Positions 52,653 through 63,248 are shown, counted from the stretch's first letter. The stretch is 64,000 nt of DNA from an uncultured Saprospiraceae bacterium (GCA_937941765.1 CALDGQ010000018.1:1-64000), one strand, 5' to 3'. The notes: generated by a model not told the origin, from the letters alone. Numbers and translations: made by a program.

Positions 52653-53575
52653 TGCAGGTATTTATTTACGGAAAAGTATTGAAGAATCGGGACATTGCAG
52701 TGATGCAAGATTTGATGGACGTATTGGCGGAAGAAAACATCAATGTTTTTATGCATACACCCTTTTTGGAACAGATAAAAGATAAGATTAAGTTTCCAAA
52801 AGATGTTGCGCCTGCAGATGGATACAGGGATTTGATTGCGCGCAAAATCGATATTTGTATCAGTATGGGCGGAGATGGAACGATGCTGAATAGTACCACC
52901 ATTATCCGAGATAGCAATATCCCAATCATGGGAATCAATTTAGGTAGATTAGGCTTGCTAGCGACTGTTGACAAAAAAGAAATACGTCGTGCGATTGAAA
53001 TGGTCCAAAGAGGTCAGTATTCACTTGATGAAAGGAGCTTGTTGCAACTGGAATCGAATCTCAATATTTTCAGAGATGCAAATTTTGCACTAAATGACTG
53101 CACCTTGTTGAAAAGAGATACGTCCTCAATGATTCAAATTCATACCTTCATCAATGGTGCTTTTCTAACAACGTATTGGGCAGACGGAATTATCATTGGC
53201 ACCCCTACAGGTTCTACCGGTTACTCATTGAGTTGTGGAGGTCCGATAATATTTCCCAATTCTGGAAACTTCGTAATTACACCAGTAGCACCACACAACT
53301 TAAGTGTTCGCCCGATTGTCATTTCCGACGATTCAGTTTTATCATTTGAAGTAGAAGGAAGAGCGGAGAATTTTCTATGCACCTTAGATTCTAGATTTGA
53401 GATGATAAAGAAAGGAGCTGAATTGGCAATCCGAAAAGCTGATTTTACGGTCAAATTTATCCTGCTAGATGGAGATTCTTTCTTAAAAACAATTCGTGAA
53501 AAATTAGTTTGGGGAATGGATCCTAGAAATTATAATACATCGACTCCTGCTCCTGGACCTTATAAACATAATTAA
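52652..53575 (+). CDS. nadK: NAD kinase
   Basis: The 307-residue kinase phosphorylates NAD to NADP with ATP. Key motifs are the GGDGT motif in SMGGDGTMLNSTTII near residues 71-85 with the catalytic Asp, and the second conserved site GTPTGSTGYSLSCGGPI near 181-197. The N-terminus (IYGKVLKNRD) and length are normal. Its ATG overlaps the stop of the POTRA/barrel gene (TAATG), so it is translationally coupled to it. A repeat follows its stop. Confidence 0.93.
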   Translation: MQVFIYGKVLKNRDIAVMQDLMDVLAEENINVFMHTPFLEQIKDKIKFPKDVAPADGYRDLIARKIDICISMGGDGTMLNSTTIIRDSNIPIMGINLGRLGLLATVDKKEIRRAIEMVQRGQYSLDERSLLQLESNLNIFRDANFALNDCTLLKRDTSSMIQIHTFINGAFLTTYWADGIIIGTPTGSTGYSLSCGGPIIFPNSGNFVITPVAPHNLSVRPIVISDDSVLSFEVEGRAENFLCTLDSRFEMIKKGAELAIRKADFTVKFILLDGDSFLKTIREKLVWGMDPRNYNTSTPAPGPYKHN

Positions 53576-53581
53576 CCAGAC

Positions 53582-53696
53582 TAAGTTTAATAAGTTTAAG
53601 CGGAAGTATAAGTTTAAGTTTAAAGGAGGACGTGCCATTGCTTCGTGTCAACGCGTATCCTTTTAAACTTAAACTTTGACTTAAACTTAAACTTCG
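53582..53696. repeat. Inverted repeat with CTTAAA-period arms
   Basis: Left arm TAAGTTTAAGTTTAAAGGA (from 53610) pairs with TCCTTTTAAACTTAAAC (from 53658) around GGACGTGCCATTGCTTCG. Further CTTAAA units extend both arms. It is a relative of the elements at 43371 and 47784, between nadK and the cyclase gene. Confidence 0.65.
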
Positions 53697-53724
53697 TTTA
53701 CTTCCACAACACAAACATAAGCTC

Positions 53725-54480
53725 GTGAAAATCCATTTCCAACACAACTCACAACAATATACTGCCGATTTATCCAAACCAATCGATCTTTCGCAACCGT
53801 TGATAGAAGGACCAGTTCAGACCAAATGTTTTTACGCCCCAGATTATAAAACAGAACCTGTAATTGCTGGTGACTTTGTAGGTTCAACACAAATGGGCGG
53901 AATACTTAATTTCCTAAATGTCACTATCAATCCACATGGGAATGGGACGCATACTGAATGTGTTGGTCATATCGCAAAGGAAAAATATACCATAAATAAG
54001 GCATTGAAAAACTTCCACTTTATAACGAAATTAATAAGTGTTACTCCAACAAAATTGGACAACGGAGATTTCCTAATTTCTAAAGCGCAAATTGAGGAAA
54101 AAGTAACTGAAAGTCAGTTAGATAGTATCGTTATCCGAACACTTCCAAATGAAATCGCTAAGCAGCAAAAAAATTACTCCGGTACCAATCCGACTTATTT
54201 TGATCATGATGGGATAGAATTTTTGGTAAAAAAAGGAGTAAAACATTTACTGACAGATTTGCCATCAGTGGATAGAGAAGAAGATGAGGGAAAATTATTA
54301 TCACATCATGCTTTTTGGCAATATCCTGACAAACCGAGAAAAGATTGTACCATCACTGAACTTATTTACGTCCCAAGTGAAACACCTGATGGTATTTATC
54401 TGTTGAATTTACAAATAGCGAGTTTTGAAATAGACGTTAGTCCATCGAAGCCCGTTTTATACTCGATTACTGGAACATAA
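53725..54480 (+). CDS. Cyclase-family (metal-dependent hydrolase) protein
   Basis: The 251-residue protein has the cyclase/kynurenine-formamidase pattern: an early DLSQPL strand (about 21-26), the metal motif PHGNGTHTECVGH near 73-85 (H-G-x-x-T-H-x-E), and the later HHAFWQYPDKPRKDCTITEL near 192. The family includes kynurenine formamidases, isatin hydrolases and manganese enzymes. The window also encodes kynurenine 3-monooxygenase, so a formamidase role is possible but unproven. The downstream 234-residue gene starts 6 bp after its stop. Confidence 0.75.
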   Translation: MKIHFQHNSQQYTADLSKPIDLSQPLIEGPVQTKCFYAPDYKTEPVIAGDFVGSTQMGGILNFLNVTINPHGNGTHTECVGHIAKEKYTINKALKNFHFITKLISVTPTKLDNGDFLISKAQIEEKVTESQLDSIVIRTLPNEIAKQQKNYSGTNPTYFDHDGIEFLVKKGVKHLLTDLPSVDREEDEGKLLSHHAFWQYPDKPRKDCTITELIYVPSETPDGIYLLNLQIASFEIDVSPSKPVLYSITGT

Positions 54481-54486
54481 GAACAA

Positions 54487-55191
54487 ATGCTCAAAAACGG
54501 CCCATATTTATTTCAATCTGAATTGTATGTCAAATTCCTAGGAATTGGATTGAAAAAGTATCGTAAAGTGATCCTCTTTTATGAGGAACATGAGATACAA
54601 ATTATGGCACTTCATTTCGATGAATATTTTGAATTATTTATTTCCTACATCAATGCACTTTTTGAAGTCGGCGAACATCAAAAATTTCTCCTTAATGTGG
54701 ATGAGGGAATAGAATTGTCCATCGCACGTCCAGTTCATCTCTATCGCGGAGAAGATCTTTATCACAAATTATTATTTAGGAAAGCTGCTTGTCTATATCA
54801 CCAAATGCGATATGCGGAGGCAAGATATATTTTGGAAGAGTTGATCAAGATTCAACCTTGGAATGATCACACGATTATGTTTTTAAAGAAATGTAATCGA
54901 GCAAAAAAACCAAGATATGTAATGGATTGCATTGCCGCAGGTGTCTTTATTTTTATCATTACAGCGATCATCATTGCTATTGAAGTTTTCTTTATCCGCC
55001 AATATTTTGATGAACACACTTCTATGATTTCAGCAGCTAGAAATGCAATGTTTCTTTTGGGAGTTGTAGTGTTGGCAAGTGGTCAGTCTATTCACTTCTG
55101 GAAAACACATAAAGTTGTTGAAAATTTTGTCGCAAAACAACGGAAACGAAAACGACAATTGAAGCGAGAGAAAGTAAAACAATGGCAATAG
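54487..55191 (+). CDS. Hypothetical protein with TPR-like region and two membrane helices
   Basis: A 234-residue protein of unknown family. A helical region (about 40-140, with DLYHKLLFRKAACLYHQMRY and AEARYILEELIKIQPW) resembles TPR-like repeats, followed by two membrane helices (about 150-172 and 188-205) and a very basic tail (KQRKRKRQLKREKVKQWQ). The last residues (KQWQ plus stop) are encoded by the CAATNN repeat that begins at 55180, so the native C-terminus has been altered or extended. It follows the cyclase gene by 6 bp. Confidence 0.7.
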   Translation: MLKNGPYLFQSELYVKFLGIGLKKYRKVILFYEEHEIQIMALHFDEYFELFISYINALFEVGEHQKFLLNVDEGIELSIARPVHLYRGEDLYHKLLFRKAACLYHQMRYAEARYILEELIKIQPWNDHTIMFLKKCNRAKKPRYVMDCIAAGVFIFIITAIIIAIEVFFIRQYFDEHTSMISAARNAMFLLGVVVLASGQSIHFWKTHKVVENFVAKQRKRKRQLKREKVKQWQ

Positions 55192-55261
55192 CAATGTCAA
55201 TGGAACACGTGGAAACGTAAGCTCACGTACTCCATTGATATTGCCATTGAAATTGATATTG
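55180..55261. repeat. Inverted repeat with CAATNN-period arms
   Basis: Left arm CAATGGCAATAGCAATGTCA (55180-55199), core GGAACACGTGGAAACGTAAG and CTCACGTACTCC, right arm ATTGATATTGCCATTGAAAT and TGATATTG. It overlaps the stop codon of the 234-residue gene and ends 1 bp before the stop of the convergent T9SS gene, so it may be a bidirectional terminator. The core is shared with 61266-61380. Confidence 0.75.
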
Positions 55262-55262
55262 T

Positions 55263-56990
55263 TTACCGCAACAAAACAACCGACCCACGTTTTTCAATTA
55301 CTTCTCCTTCCAATTGTTCCAAACGAATTCGATAAACATAAACACCTTGTGCTGCTAATCCATCTCCATCTTTACCGAGCCAACCATTTTCAATTTCAGT
55401 AGAAGTAAAAACCACGCGTCCCCAGCGATCATAAATTTCCATTAAGTATGCTGCATTTTGGCCAAACACAACGACTGGTTTAAATTCTTTGTTGGCACCA
55501 TCCGGAGCAAAAGCATTTGGAACCCAGACCTTGCTAGTTTGTTGGATACAAAAGGTATTCGATCTAGATTTTATTAAATCAATCGATCCATCAAATAAAG
55601 TAATCGTCGCACTAGCAACAACAAAATAACAAACCACCGTTTCATTTGCATTACCAGCATCTACATCATCGATATGTTGAGGAATGGTTTCATCCATCAA
55701 TAAGATCTCTTCGATGTCCCCATCTACAACTCTGAATAATTCATATTTCACCAAATCAGCGCCCTCAATATCAAAGTCAGTCCAAGTTACTTGATTGGTA
55801 TTGTTAGATAAAGGTATTCCCGATAAATAAATAGTGCTTCCGTAGTTTGAATTTGTAGTAACACCGCACTCATCTATCGTTGAAACTTGGTAAAATAATT
55901 TATTGAATCCAGTAAGATTCGTTTCATAAGAATAACTCTCTATTGGCAACACGGGTGGTATTGCAGGTTCAGATGAAATAAGAGAATAGATATCATTTGA
56001 ATTAGCTTGTGAGACATTGGTTGTGACAAATTCAGCATTACTTTGAGACGACCAAGTGATGGTAACTTGTCCACCTCCACCAACAGAAACATTCCGCAAT
56101 TGTAAATCATCATTGGGTTGCACAATATCAGCTTGCAAACACACTTGATTCGATTGTGCACTTACTGTTGAGTTAGATTGAATGGCATTGATGATAAAAC
56201 AATACGTATCTCCATCATTGGTGTCTGTAAAATCAAAAGAATTTTCATCACCTCCGATTGTTGTTACTATCTGAGGAGCGGCTCCATTCACACCAACCCA
56301 TATTTCATGAGATGCAATTCCTCCAGGCCAATTTTGATAAAAATTCCAATCCAATGTAATCGTTTGAGTACAAGGATCCAGCAAAGTATCTAGATGAATG
56401 GAATTATGTGGATCATTAAAAACACTCGTACTTCCACACTCATCCAAAGAAACCACATAGTAAGTCTCCGCCTGATTATTAGGATCTGAATTTAAATCTG
56501 TATATGAATTAACTCCATAAACCGTATCAATAGGAACGGTTCCAATATCGGTGTCTTTGTAAATGATATATGCAAAAGTATTTTGAGCGGGAATCCATTC
56601 GATGAATGTCAAATTTCCAACAACAGTTACCCGATCAATAGGAAATGCGAGTAATGGAAGATTATTAATCGTATCAGATTGTAAAACAGTTTCGCCTGGA
56701 CAATTATAATTTCCTTCCATGTAATAGTAAAAAGTTGTGTTATTGGGATTGTTGTGATAGAAAAAAAACTGCGTATTATTATTAACGGAAGCTAATAAAG
56801 AATAAGGGCCATTCAAAGTGGTTGCAAAATACAGATCATAACTATTGAAAGTACCACAATTATTTATTGGAATACTCCAAAACACGGTATCGTTACTGAC
56901 ACATTCAATATCCGGCGCATTCACCTGAGCGCTCAGAGAATTTGTCAAAAACAAAAATATTATAACAATATAATAACTAAAACCCTTCAT
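55263..56990 (-). CDS. Secreted protein with gliding-motility-type (T9SS type B) C-terminal domain
   Basis: The 575-residue protein has a signal peptide (about 1-22, TNSLSAQ). Repeated fibronectin-type III-like beta modules lie at about 25-470 (e.g. ITLDWNFYQNWPGGIASHEI, VTITWSSQSNAEFV). The C-terminal WVPNAFAPDGANKEFKPVVV followed by LMEIYDRWGRVVF and the YVYRIRLEQLEG motif (about 485-575) is the type B sorting signature. It is therefore predicted to be exported by the T9SS and surface-linked. It is the second gene of a pair: the lipoprotein gene stops 3 bp before its ATG. Confidence 0.9.
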   Translation of the reverse strand: MKGFSYYIVIIFLFLTNSLSAQVNAPDIECVSNDTVFWSIPINNCGTFNSYDLYFATTLNGPYSLLASVNNNTQFFFYHNNPNNTTFYYYMEGNYNCPGETVLQSDTINNLPLLAFPIDRVTVVGNLTFIEWIPAQNTFAYIIYKDTDIGTVPIDTVYGVNSYTDLNSDPNNQAETYYVVSLDECGSTSVFNDPHNSIHLDTLLDPCTQTITLDWNFYQNWPGGIASHEIWVGVNGAAPQIVTTIGGDENSFDFTDTNDGDTYCFIINAIQSNSTVSAQSNQVCLQADIVQPNDDLQLRNVSVGGGGQVTITWSSQSNAEFVTTNVSQANSNDIYSLISSEPAIPPVLPIESYSYETNLTGFNKLFYQVSTIDECGVTTNSNYGSTIYLSGIPLSNNTNQVTWTDFDIEGADLVKYELFRVVDGDIEEILLMDETIPQHIDDVDAGNANETVVCYFVVASATITLFDGSIDLIKSRSNTFCIQQTSKVWVPNAFAPDGANKEFKPVVVFGQNAAYLMEIYDRWGRVVFTSTEIENGWLGKDGDGLAAQGVYVYRIRLEQLEGEVIEKRGSVVLLR

Positions 56991-56993
56991 CTT

Positions 56994-57749
56994 TTAATTT
57001 GTTTCTAATGATGTTTTAAACTTTTCTTCAAAGACATTCATTGGATATCGATCTTTCAATTGATACTCTAAAGAAAAGTCATCATTCAGTATTTTTTTAT
57101 AATAGATTAATCCGATATTTTTCGCATAAATTTCTTTACCAAAATATTGGATTTCTAAATCCCCATCTTCAGAACTATTTAATAATTCATGAATTCCTAT
57201 TTCAATACAATCGTGGTCCGTGCCTTTATACGTCCGTGTCGTTTTTTCAACGAATCTACGGTTACGAATTAAAGTGATTGATGATTCAGGTTCAACATGA
57301 TATACCCATTTTATTTTCATCAAAAAAACAGTGGAAGTATCTGCTAAAAATGGAAATGCGTTTCCAGATAAAATTTGTCCATCAGTTCTTGTTTGTTGTC
57401 CCAAACTATCGATTTCATAAATGTAATTATCTAGTTGCAACACACCATTTTGAACGATTTCTTCTCTTGAAAATTGTTGTACTTCAAAGTCTTCGTTATA
57501 AACTTGAGCAGTCAAATAAATGGCTGTATCCAAATCGATTGATTTCATAAACCAATAATCAACAGATTTTCGATTATCCAAGGAAGCAAATTCATATACC
57601 ATTCCGTCTTTCAATTCCTCAATTGGGAAATAATACGCTTTCAGTGAATCGCTTTTTTGGTCAGATTTACATTGAAAACAGGAAAAAACCAGTCCAATCA
57701 AAACGATCTTAAGCGCCAATTTTAGTAAAAATGAAAATCTTTCTGCCAT
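56994..57749 (-). CDS. Hypothetical lipoprotein
   Basis: A 251-residue protein with a lipoprotein-type signal; the lipobox is likely around LVFSC or CFQC (Cys near 23-27, SCFQCKS). The rest is a soluble domain with repeated YEIDSLGQQTR-like strands, probably periplasmic. I do not recognise the family. It is 3 bp upstream of the T9SS type B gene in the same direction, so it may be co-expressed with it. Divergent from secA with a 178-bp gap. Confidence 0.7.
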   Translation of the reverse strand: MAERFSFLLKLALKIVLIGLVFSCFQCKSDQKSDSLKAYYFPIEELKDGMVYEFASLDNRKSVDYWFMKSIDLDTAIYLTAQVYNEDFEVQQFSREEIVQNGVLQLDNYIYEIDSLGQQTRTDGQILSGNAFPFLADTSTVFLMKIKWVYHVEPESSITLIRNRRFVEKTTRTYKGTDHDCIEIGIHELLNSSEDGDLEIQYFGKEIYAKNIGLIYYKKILNDDFSLEYQLKDRYPMNVFEEKFKTSLETN

Positions 57750-57864
57750 AAGTTTAAGTTACAAACAGTTTTAAGTGTCATACTGTCATGTATTTACCGA
57801 ATTTTTTGCTTGGTATAGTATGTGAGACATTAAAATCTGTACGGTTTACAGTACAAATATATCT

Positions 57865-57872
57865 TATCTTTG
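57865..57872 (+). promoter_or_regulatory. Candidate -7 box of secA
   Basis: TATCTTTG matches TAnnTTTG exactly and lies 55 bp before the secA ATG at 57928. A TTTACA string 14 bp upstream is a weak -33 candidate. Confidence 0.45.
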
Positions 57873-57927
57873 AAAAACTTTTGGAGACCGGTAGTTTCCG
57901 GTTGATTCATATAAAAATTAATAATCG

Positions 57928-60900
57928 ATGTTCAATATTTTTAAGAAAGTTACAGGAAAGTTATTTGGGTCAAAATACGATAGAGATGTTAAGAAATATC
58001 TTCCTGTTGTGGATCAAGTTCATGAGGAGTTTGAGAGACTTCAAGGATTAAGCAATGATGAATTAAGAAATAAAACACTTGAATTCAGAAAAAGAATCAA
58101 AGAGCATCTTGCTGGAATTGATGAAGATATCAGTAGGACAAAAGAACAAGCTCAAAACGAAGCGGATCTAAATGCAAGAGAAGATCTTTTCAACGAGATT
58201 GATGAGATGAAAAAGGAGCGGGATAAGCACCTTGAAGATGTATTGTTGGAAATTTTACCAGCAGCATTCGCTGTAGTTAAAGAAACTTCCAGAAGATTCA
58301 TGGAAAATCCAACAATGACTGTTACTGCAACAGATCATGATAGAGATTTAGCAGCTTCCAAAAACTATATCACCATTGATGGCAATCAAGCCAACTGGAG
58401 CAATAGCTGGACTGCTGCCGGTGGAGAAATCACTTGGAACATGATGCATTATGATGTACAGCTGATTGGAGGAATGGTGTTGCATGATGGAAAAGTTGCG
58501 GAGATGATGACAGGTGAAGGAAAAACTTTAGTTGCAACCTTACCTGCTTATCTAAATGGGCTTTCAGGATTGGGTGTACATCTTGTTACGGTAAACAACT
58601 ACTTAGCACGACGTGACTGCGAATGGGTAGGTCCGATTTATGAATTCCTATACTTAACAGTTGATTGTATTGACAAGTACAAGCCGCACTCACCAGATAG
58701 AATCAAAGCGTATGATTCAGATATTACTTATGGGACTAATAATGAATTTGGTTTCGATTATTTGAGAGACAACATGGTTGTTTCCAATGATGAAAAGGTA
58801 CAAGGGAAGCACCATTTTGTGATGATTGATGAGGTCGATTCCGTTTTGATTGATGATGCCAGAACACCGTTAATTATTTCTGGACCTGTTTCAGGCAATG
58901 AAGAGAATGAAGGCGAATACCTCGAGTTGAAACCAAAAATTGAAAAATTAATTGATGCTCAGAAAAAATTATCAACTGAATATTTAGCAGAAGCAAAACG
59001 ATTAATCAAAGAAGGTATTATAGGTGTCAATGAAGGGGAGGCTGGAATGGCATTGTTGAGAGCACATCGTGCATTGCCAAAGTATAGGCCTTTGATTAAG
59101 TTCTTAAGTCAAGAAGGTGTAAAAGTAATGTTGCAAAATGCAGAAAATCATTACATGCAAGAGCAGTCTAAGAGAATGCATTTGGTGGATGAGACATTAC
59201 TATTTACCATTATTGAAAAAACAAGAAGTGTTGAATTGACAGAATTAGGTGCTGAATATTTGGCAAAAGGAGAGGCTGATAACAACTTCTTTGTGATGCC
59301 AGATATCACAACCATTATGATGGAGTTGGAAGGTGACGAAGATTTGGTGGCAGAAGAGAAGGCAAAACAAAAGTCTCAAGTAGCACAAGATTATGCAATC
59401 AAGTCAAGACGACTACACTGTACAAGTCAATTATTGAAGGCGTATACCTTGTTTGAAAATAATGAAGAATATATCGTTCAAGATGGTCAAGTGAAGATTG
59501 TAGACGAGAGTACCGGTCGTGTGATGGATGGACGTCGATATTCGGATGGATTGCACCAAGCATTAGAGGCGAAGGAAAATGTAAAAGTTGGAAAGCAAAC
59601 TCAAACTTTTGCAACCGTTACTTTACAGAATTATTTTAGAATGTTCCACAAGTTAGCTGGGATGACAGGTACTGCCGAAACGGAGGCGAGTGAATTGTGG
59701 GAAATCTACAAATTGGATGTGGTAGTTTGTCCGACCAACCGACCAATCCAACGAGATGATCGAGAAGACTTAGTTTTCAAAACTGGTAAAGAAAAATTCA
59801 ACGCTGTTATTGACGAAATAAATAAATTGACCGAAGCTGGAAGACCCGTATTAGTTGGTACAACTTCTGTTGATATTTCTGAAAAATTGAGCCGAATGCT
59901 ACAAATGCGTGGTATCGATCACAATGTATTGAATGCAAAACAACATCAACGAGAAGCAGAGATTGTTGCAAGTGCTGGAAGACCTGGAGCGGTTACGATT
60001 GCAACGAACATGGCGGGTCGTGGTACGGATATCAAAATCAATGACGAAGTAAAAGCAGCAGGTGGTTTAGCGATCATCGGTACGGAGCGACATGATTCCC
60101 GACGAGTAGATAGACAGTTGCGTGGACGTGCAGGGCGTCAAGGAGATACTGGATCATCTCAATTTTATGTATCACTTGAAGACAACTTAATGCGTCTTTT
60201 CCAGTCAGAAAGGATTGCAAAGTTGATGGATAAAATGGGACATCAAGAAGGAGAAGTTATCCAACACTCAATGGTTAGTAAATCAATTGAGCGTGCCCAA
60301 TCAAAAGTAGAGGAAAACAACTTTGGTATTCGTAAACGTCTATTGGAATACGATGATGTAATGAATATTCAACGTGAAGCGATCTATAAAAAGAGAGACA
60401 ATGCACTTTCTGGAGAGCGACTTTCTGTTGATATCAACAACATGTTTACAGGATTGATGGAAAGTGTTGTGCTAACTAATAAAGGCAATGGAAATTTTGA
60501 AAGTTTCAGAATGGATTGTATTCGTTTGTTAGGTTTAGATCCAAAAATGTCAGAACACGAATATGAAGATGCCAGTGAAAATGATGTAGTGGATGAATTG
60601 GAAAAGCAGTTTTATGAAGCCTACGATAAAAAAGGAGAATACATAGCAACTGCTTTAATGCCTCATATCAAACATGTGACGGAAACAGAAGGCAATCGTT
60701 ACAAGCGGATTGCAATTCCTTTTTCAGATGGTCGTAAAAAACCACTTCCAGTTTCTGCTCACTTAGAGGATGCGGTTGCTACAAATGGTAAATCCATCAT
60801 GAGAGATGTTGAGAAGGCCGTGACATTAGCGTTAATCGACAGATTGTGGAAAGGACATTTGCGTGAGATGGATGAATTGAAAGAATCCTCACAAGCAGCT

Positions 60901-61257
60901 TCTTTTGAGCAAAAGGATCCATTGGTTGTTTACAAAATGGAAGCGTACGAGTTGTTTGAAAAATTGATTTATAATATCAATGAGGATGTAACTTCTTATT
61001 TAGCAAAAGGAACCTTAATGTTTGAAGAAAACGATTCTTTGAAGCAAGCAAAAGAACAAAAAACAGATCTTAGTAAAACGTCAACCAACAAGCGAGAAGG
61101 AACAGAGCAGCAAAATGCAGCAAGAAGAGCAGGACAAAGAGTTGGTCAAACACAAGCAAAACCAGAAACTTTCAAAAGACAAGAAAAGAAAGTCGGAAGA
61201 AACGAACCTTGTCCATGTGGAAGTGGAAAGAAATACAAGCAGTGCCACGGGAAGTAG
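57928..61257 (+). CDS. secA: Protein translocase ATPase SecA
   Basis: The 1109-residue motor ATPase drives Sec-dependent export. It has Walker A GEGKTL within [18 protein letters not shown] near residue 195, DEVD at 303-306 followed by [15 protein letters not shown], the motif [15 protein letters not shown] near 272, and [14 protein letters not shown] near 690 of the second ATPase fold. A C-terminal SEC-C zinc-binding motif is [17 protein letters not shown]. The length of about 1110 is normal for Bacteroidota, which have long insertions compared with E. coli SecA (901). It is followed by a repeat. Confidence 0.97.
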   Translation: MFNIFKKVTGKLFGSKYDRDVKKYLPVVDQVHEEFERLQGLSNDELRNKTLEFRKRIKEHLAGIDEDISRTKEQAQNEADLNAREDLFNEIDEMKKERDKHLEDVLLEILPAAFAVVKETSRRFMENPTMTVTATDHDRDLAASKNYITIDGNQANWSNSWTAAGGEITWNMMHYDVQLIGGMVLHDGKVAEMMTGEGKTLVATLPAYLNGLSGLGVHLVTVNNYLARRDCEWVGPIYEFLYLTVDCIDKYKPHSPDRIKAYDSDITYGTNNEFGFDYLRDNMVVSNDEKVQGKHHFVMIDEVDSVLIDDARTPLIISGPVSGNEENEGEYLELKPKIEKLIDAQKKLSTEYLAEAKRLIKEGIIGVNEGEAGMALLRAHRALPKYRPLIKFLSQEGVKVMLQNAENHYMQEQSKRMHLVDETLLFTIIEKTRSVELTELGAEYLAKGEADNNFFVMPDITTIMMELEGDEDLVAEEKAKQKSQVAQDYAIKSRRLHCTSQLLKAYTLFENNEEYIVQDGQVKIVDESTGRVMDGRRYSDGLHQALEAKENVKVGKQTQTFATVTLQNYFRMFHKLAGMTGTAETEASELWEIYKLDVVVCPTNRPIQRDDREDLVFKTGKEKFNAVIDEINKLTEAGRPVLVGTTSVDISEKLSRMLQMRGIDHNVLNAKQHQREAEIVASAGRPGAVTIATNMAGRGTDIKINDEVKAAGGLAIIGTERHDSRRVDRQLRGRAGRQGDTGSSQFYVSLEDNLMRLFQSERIAKLMDKMGHQEGEVIQHSMVSKSIERAQSKVEENNFGIRKRLLEYDDVMNIQREAIYKKRDNALSGERLSVDINNMFTGLMESVVLTNKGNGNFESFRMDCIRLLGLDPKMSEHEYEDASENDVVDELEKQFYEAYDKKGEYIATALMPHIKHVTETEGNRYKRIAIPFSDGRKKPLPVSAHLEDAVATNGKSIMRDVEKAVTLALIDRLWKGHLREMDELKESSQAASFEQKDPLVVYKMEAYELFEKLIYNINEDVTSYLAKGTLMFEENDSLKQAKEQKTDLSKTSTNKREGTEQQNAARRAGQRVGQTQAKPETFKRQEKKVGRNEPCPCGSGKKYKQCHGK

Positions 61258-61265
61258 CCACGTAG

Positions 61266-61380
61266 TGGAATGTCAATGGCAATAGCAATTTCAATAGCAA
61301 TGGAGTACGAGAGCTCGCGTTCTCACGTACTCCATTGCTATTGACATTGCTATTGACATTGCTATTGAATTTGACATTGT
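61266..61380. repeat. Inverted repeat with CAATNN-period arms, second copy
   Basis: Left arm AATGTCAATGGCAATAGCAA, then TTTCAATAGCAATGG; right arm ATTGCTATTGACATTGCTAT then TGACATTGCT. The core pairs GGAGTACG (61302-61309) with CGTACTCC (61326-61333). The element starts shortly after the secA stop and precedes the SPOR gene. It may terminate secA transcription. Confidence 0.75.
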
Positions 61381-61432
61381 TTTTTTTTCTACGAACATTT
61401 AACTACATTGTAAACTCACCACACTATATAAA

Positions 61433-61825
61433 ATGAAATTTGTATCCATAATTTTACTGTCCTTTTTCCTTTCCTTTCAAATCAAAGCGCAGGTATCTGT
61501 TATTGAAGATGGAGCAGTTCGACAATTATTTGAGAGATATGTTGCTAACAATAAATCTTCACAATTAGTCACTGGTTATAGAATTCAACTAATTGCAACA
61601 ACAGACAGAATGAAAATGGAGGAAGAGATGGAACGTTTTGTAGAAACCTATCCAGATGTTACGGTTGACTGGATTCATTCAAAACCATATTACAAATTGA
61701 GAGTAGGAGCTTTTGCTACGAAGCTGGAAGCGTTTCCTTCTTTATACAGAATTAAAAAAGACTTTCCAGGTGCATATCTTGCCAAAGATAATGCAGTCAA
61801 TGTAAAAGAATTGGCATACCAATAA
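61433..61825 (+). CDS. SPOR domain protein
   Basis: The 130-residue protein has a signal peptide (about 1-19, LSFQIKAQ) and one SPOR domain (about 45-125): YRIQLIATTDRMKMEEEMER, then YYKLRVGAFATKLEA and the YRIKKDFPGAYLAKDNAV end. SPOR domains bind denuded peptidoglycan at division sites. It lies between secA and a rodA/ftsW-like gene; 22 bp separate it from the latter, so the pair may be co-transcribed and act on cell-wall growth. Confidence 0.85.
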   Translation: MKFVSIILLSFFLSFQIKAQVSVIEDGAVRQLFERYVANNKSSQLVTGYRIQLIATTDRMKMEEEMERFVETYPDVTVDWIHSKPYYKLRVGAFATKLEAFPSLYRIKKDFPGAYLAKDNAVNVKELAYQ

Positions 61826-61847
61826 AAACTAAGTTCACAAAAATAAA

Positions 61848-63248
61848 TTGGCTAAACAGACTAAATCCGGTGCCCATAAAATGGATATTCTCTTATTTGG
61901 AGTTTATCTAGCATTAGTAGTTTTGGGATGGATTATGGTGTCAGCATCTTTGAATACAGAGAACTTGTTTGCCGAGATGTTCAACATTAAATATGTCATT
62001 GGTAAGCAAACCGTCTTTCTTGGTATCTCGATTGTTACGGTGATGTTGATCCAGTTTTTTGATTTAAAATTTTGGCAAACCATTGCCTACCCTGCTTACG
62101 GCTTTTCCTTGTTTTTATTATTATTGGTTTTAGTGGTTGGTACCGAAATGAAAGGAGCGCGATCTTGGTTTCATCTTTTTGGTTTCTCTTTTCAGCCTTC
62201 TGAGTTGTGTAAATTTACGACTGCATTGGCGATGGCGAGTTATTTGTCTGCTTATGATTCAGATTTGAGAAGATGGAAAAATATTGGCGTTGCTTTTAGT
62301 CTTTTATTGGCGCCGGTGATCTTGATATTATTACAGCCGGATGCCGGTTCAGCGATAATATTTGCCTCCTTCTTAGTAGTGATGTATAGAAATGGGTTAA
62401 GCTCAAATTTGTACATTGTCGGGTTTATGATGATTGCATTATTTGTGTTGGGACTTATTTTCAACCCAGCAATTGTGATGCTAGGGTTAATATTGTTAGG
62501 AATGCTGATGTTGGCACTAAATTTTGACGACAGATTGGTACCATTAGGTGTTTTAGGAATGCTATCAATAGGAGCGATATTCGCAGTTCAGAATGGATAT
62601 ACTTACGAGATTATGGGATTTGCAGTGGTAGGTTTGTTGATTGGATTATTTTTTCAATACAAAGAATTAAAAACGAATTTATTTCAACCATTAGCAGTGA
62701 TGTTGTTGTTTGGAGGAGCATTCACTTACCTCGCCAATTATACCGTCAACAACATTTTAAAAAGCCATCAACAAGATAGAATCAATGTTTGGTTGAGGCC
62801 TGATTTGTGCGATCCTCAAGGTTCGTTATACAATGTATTACAGTCCAAGATGACAATTGGTTCAGGAGGTTTGCAAGGGAAAGGATTGATGCAAGGAACC
62901 ATGACCAAGTTGAATTATGTACCAGAACAATCAACAGACTTTATTTTTTGTACGATTGGAGAAGAGCAGGGCTTTGTTGGTGCATTTGGAATTTTGATTA
63001 TTTTCCTACTTTTTCTTTATCGAATTATCGTTATCGCTGAGCGACAAAAAGTTCCCTTTTCACGTAACTATGCCTATTGTTTATTGGGATTAATATTTCT
63101 TCATGTTTTCATCAATATTGGGATGACTATGGGAATCGTACCCATCATTGGAATTCCGTTGCCATTCATAAGTGCAGGTGGAACTTCCTTGCTTATTTTC
63201 TCTTCAATGGTAGGTGTCTTATTGAAGTTAGACAGTGATCGAAAGTAA
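61848..63248 (+). CDS. rodA: RodA/FtsW/SpoVE (SEDS) family peptidoglycan glycosyltransferase
   Basis: The 466-residue polytopic SEDS protein polymerises lipid II into glycan strands. Conserved motifs are KGARSWFHLFGFSFQPSEL near 100-118 and, near the C-terminus, GIVPIIGIPLPFISAGGTSL near 430-449. It has about eleven membrane segments. Whether it is RodA (elongation) or FtsW (division) is not certain from sequence alone. TTG at 61848 is the likely start; an ATG at 61881 would give a shorter N-terminus (MDILLFGVYLAL). The pair with the SPOR gene fits cell-wall work. Confidence 0.88.
   Translation: MAKQTKSGAHKMDILLFGVYLALVVLGWIMVSASLNTENLFAEMFNIKYVIGKQTVFLGISIVTVMLIQFFDLKFWQTIAYPAYGFSLFLLLLVLVVGTEMKGARSWFHLFGFSFQPSELCKFTTALAMASYLSAYDSDLRRWKNIGVAFSLLLAPVILILLQPDAGSAIIFASFLVVMYRNGLSSNLYIVGFMMIALFVLGLIFNPAIVMLGLILLGMLMLALNFDDRLVPLGVLGMLSIGAIFAVQNGYTYEIMGFAVVGLLIGLFFQYKELKTNLFQPLAVMLLFGGAFTYLANYTVNNILKSHQQDRINVWLRPDLCDPQGSLYNVLQSKMTIGSGGLQGKGLMQGTMTKLNYVPEQSTDFIFCTIGEEQGFVGAFGILIIFLLFLYRIIVIAERQKVPFSRNYAYCLLGLIFLHVFINIGMTMGIVPIIGIPLPFISAGGTSLLIFSSMVGVLLKLDSDRK

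Noticed and set aside
55201-55217. Eighth parS-like site near GGAACACGTGGAAAC
   Set aside because: It shares CACGTG but not the TGTTY/RAACA arms, and it belongs to the core of a CAATNN repeat element.
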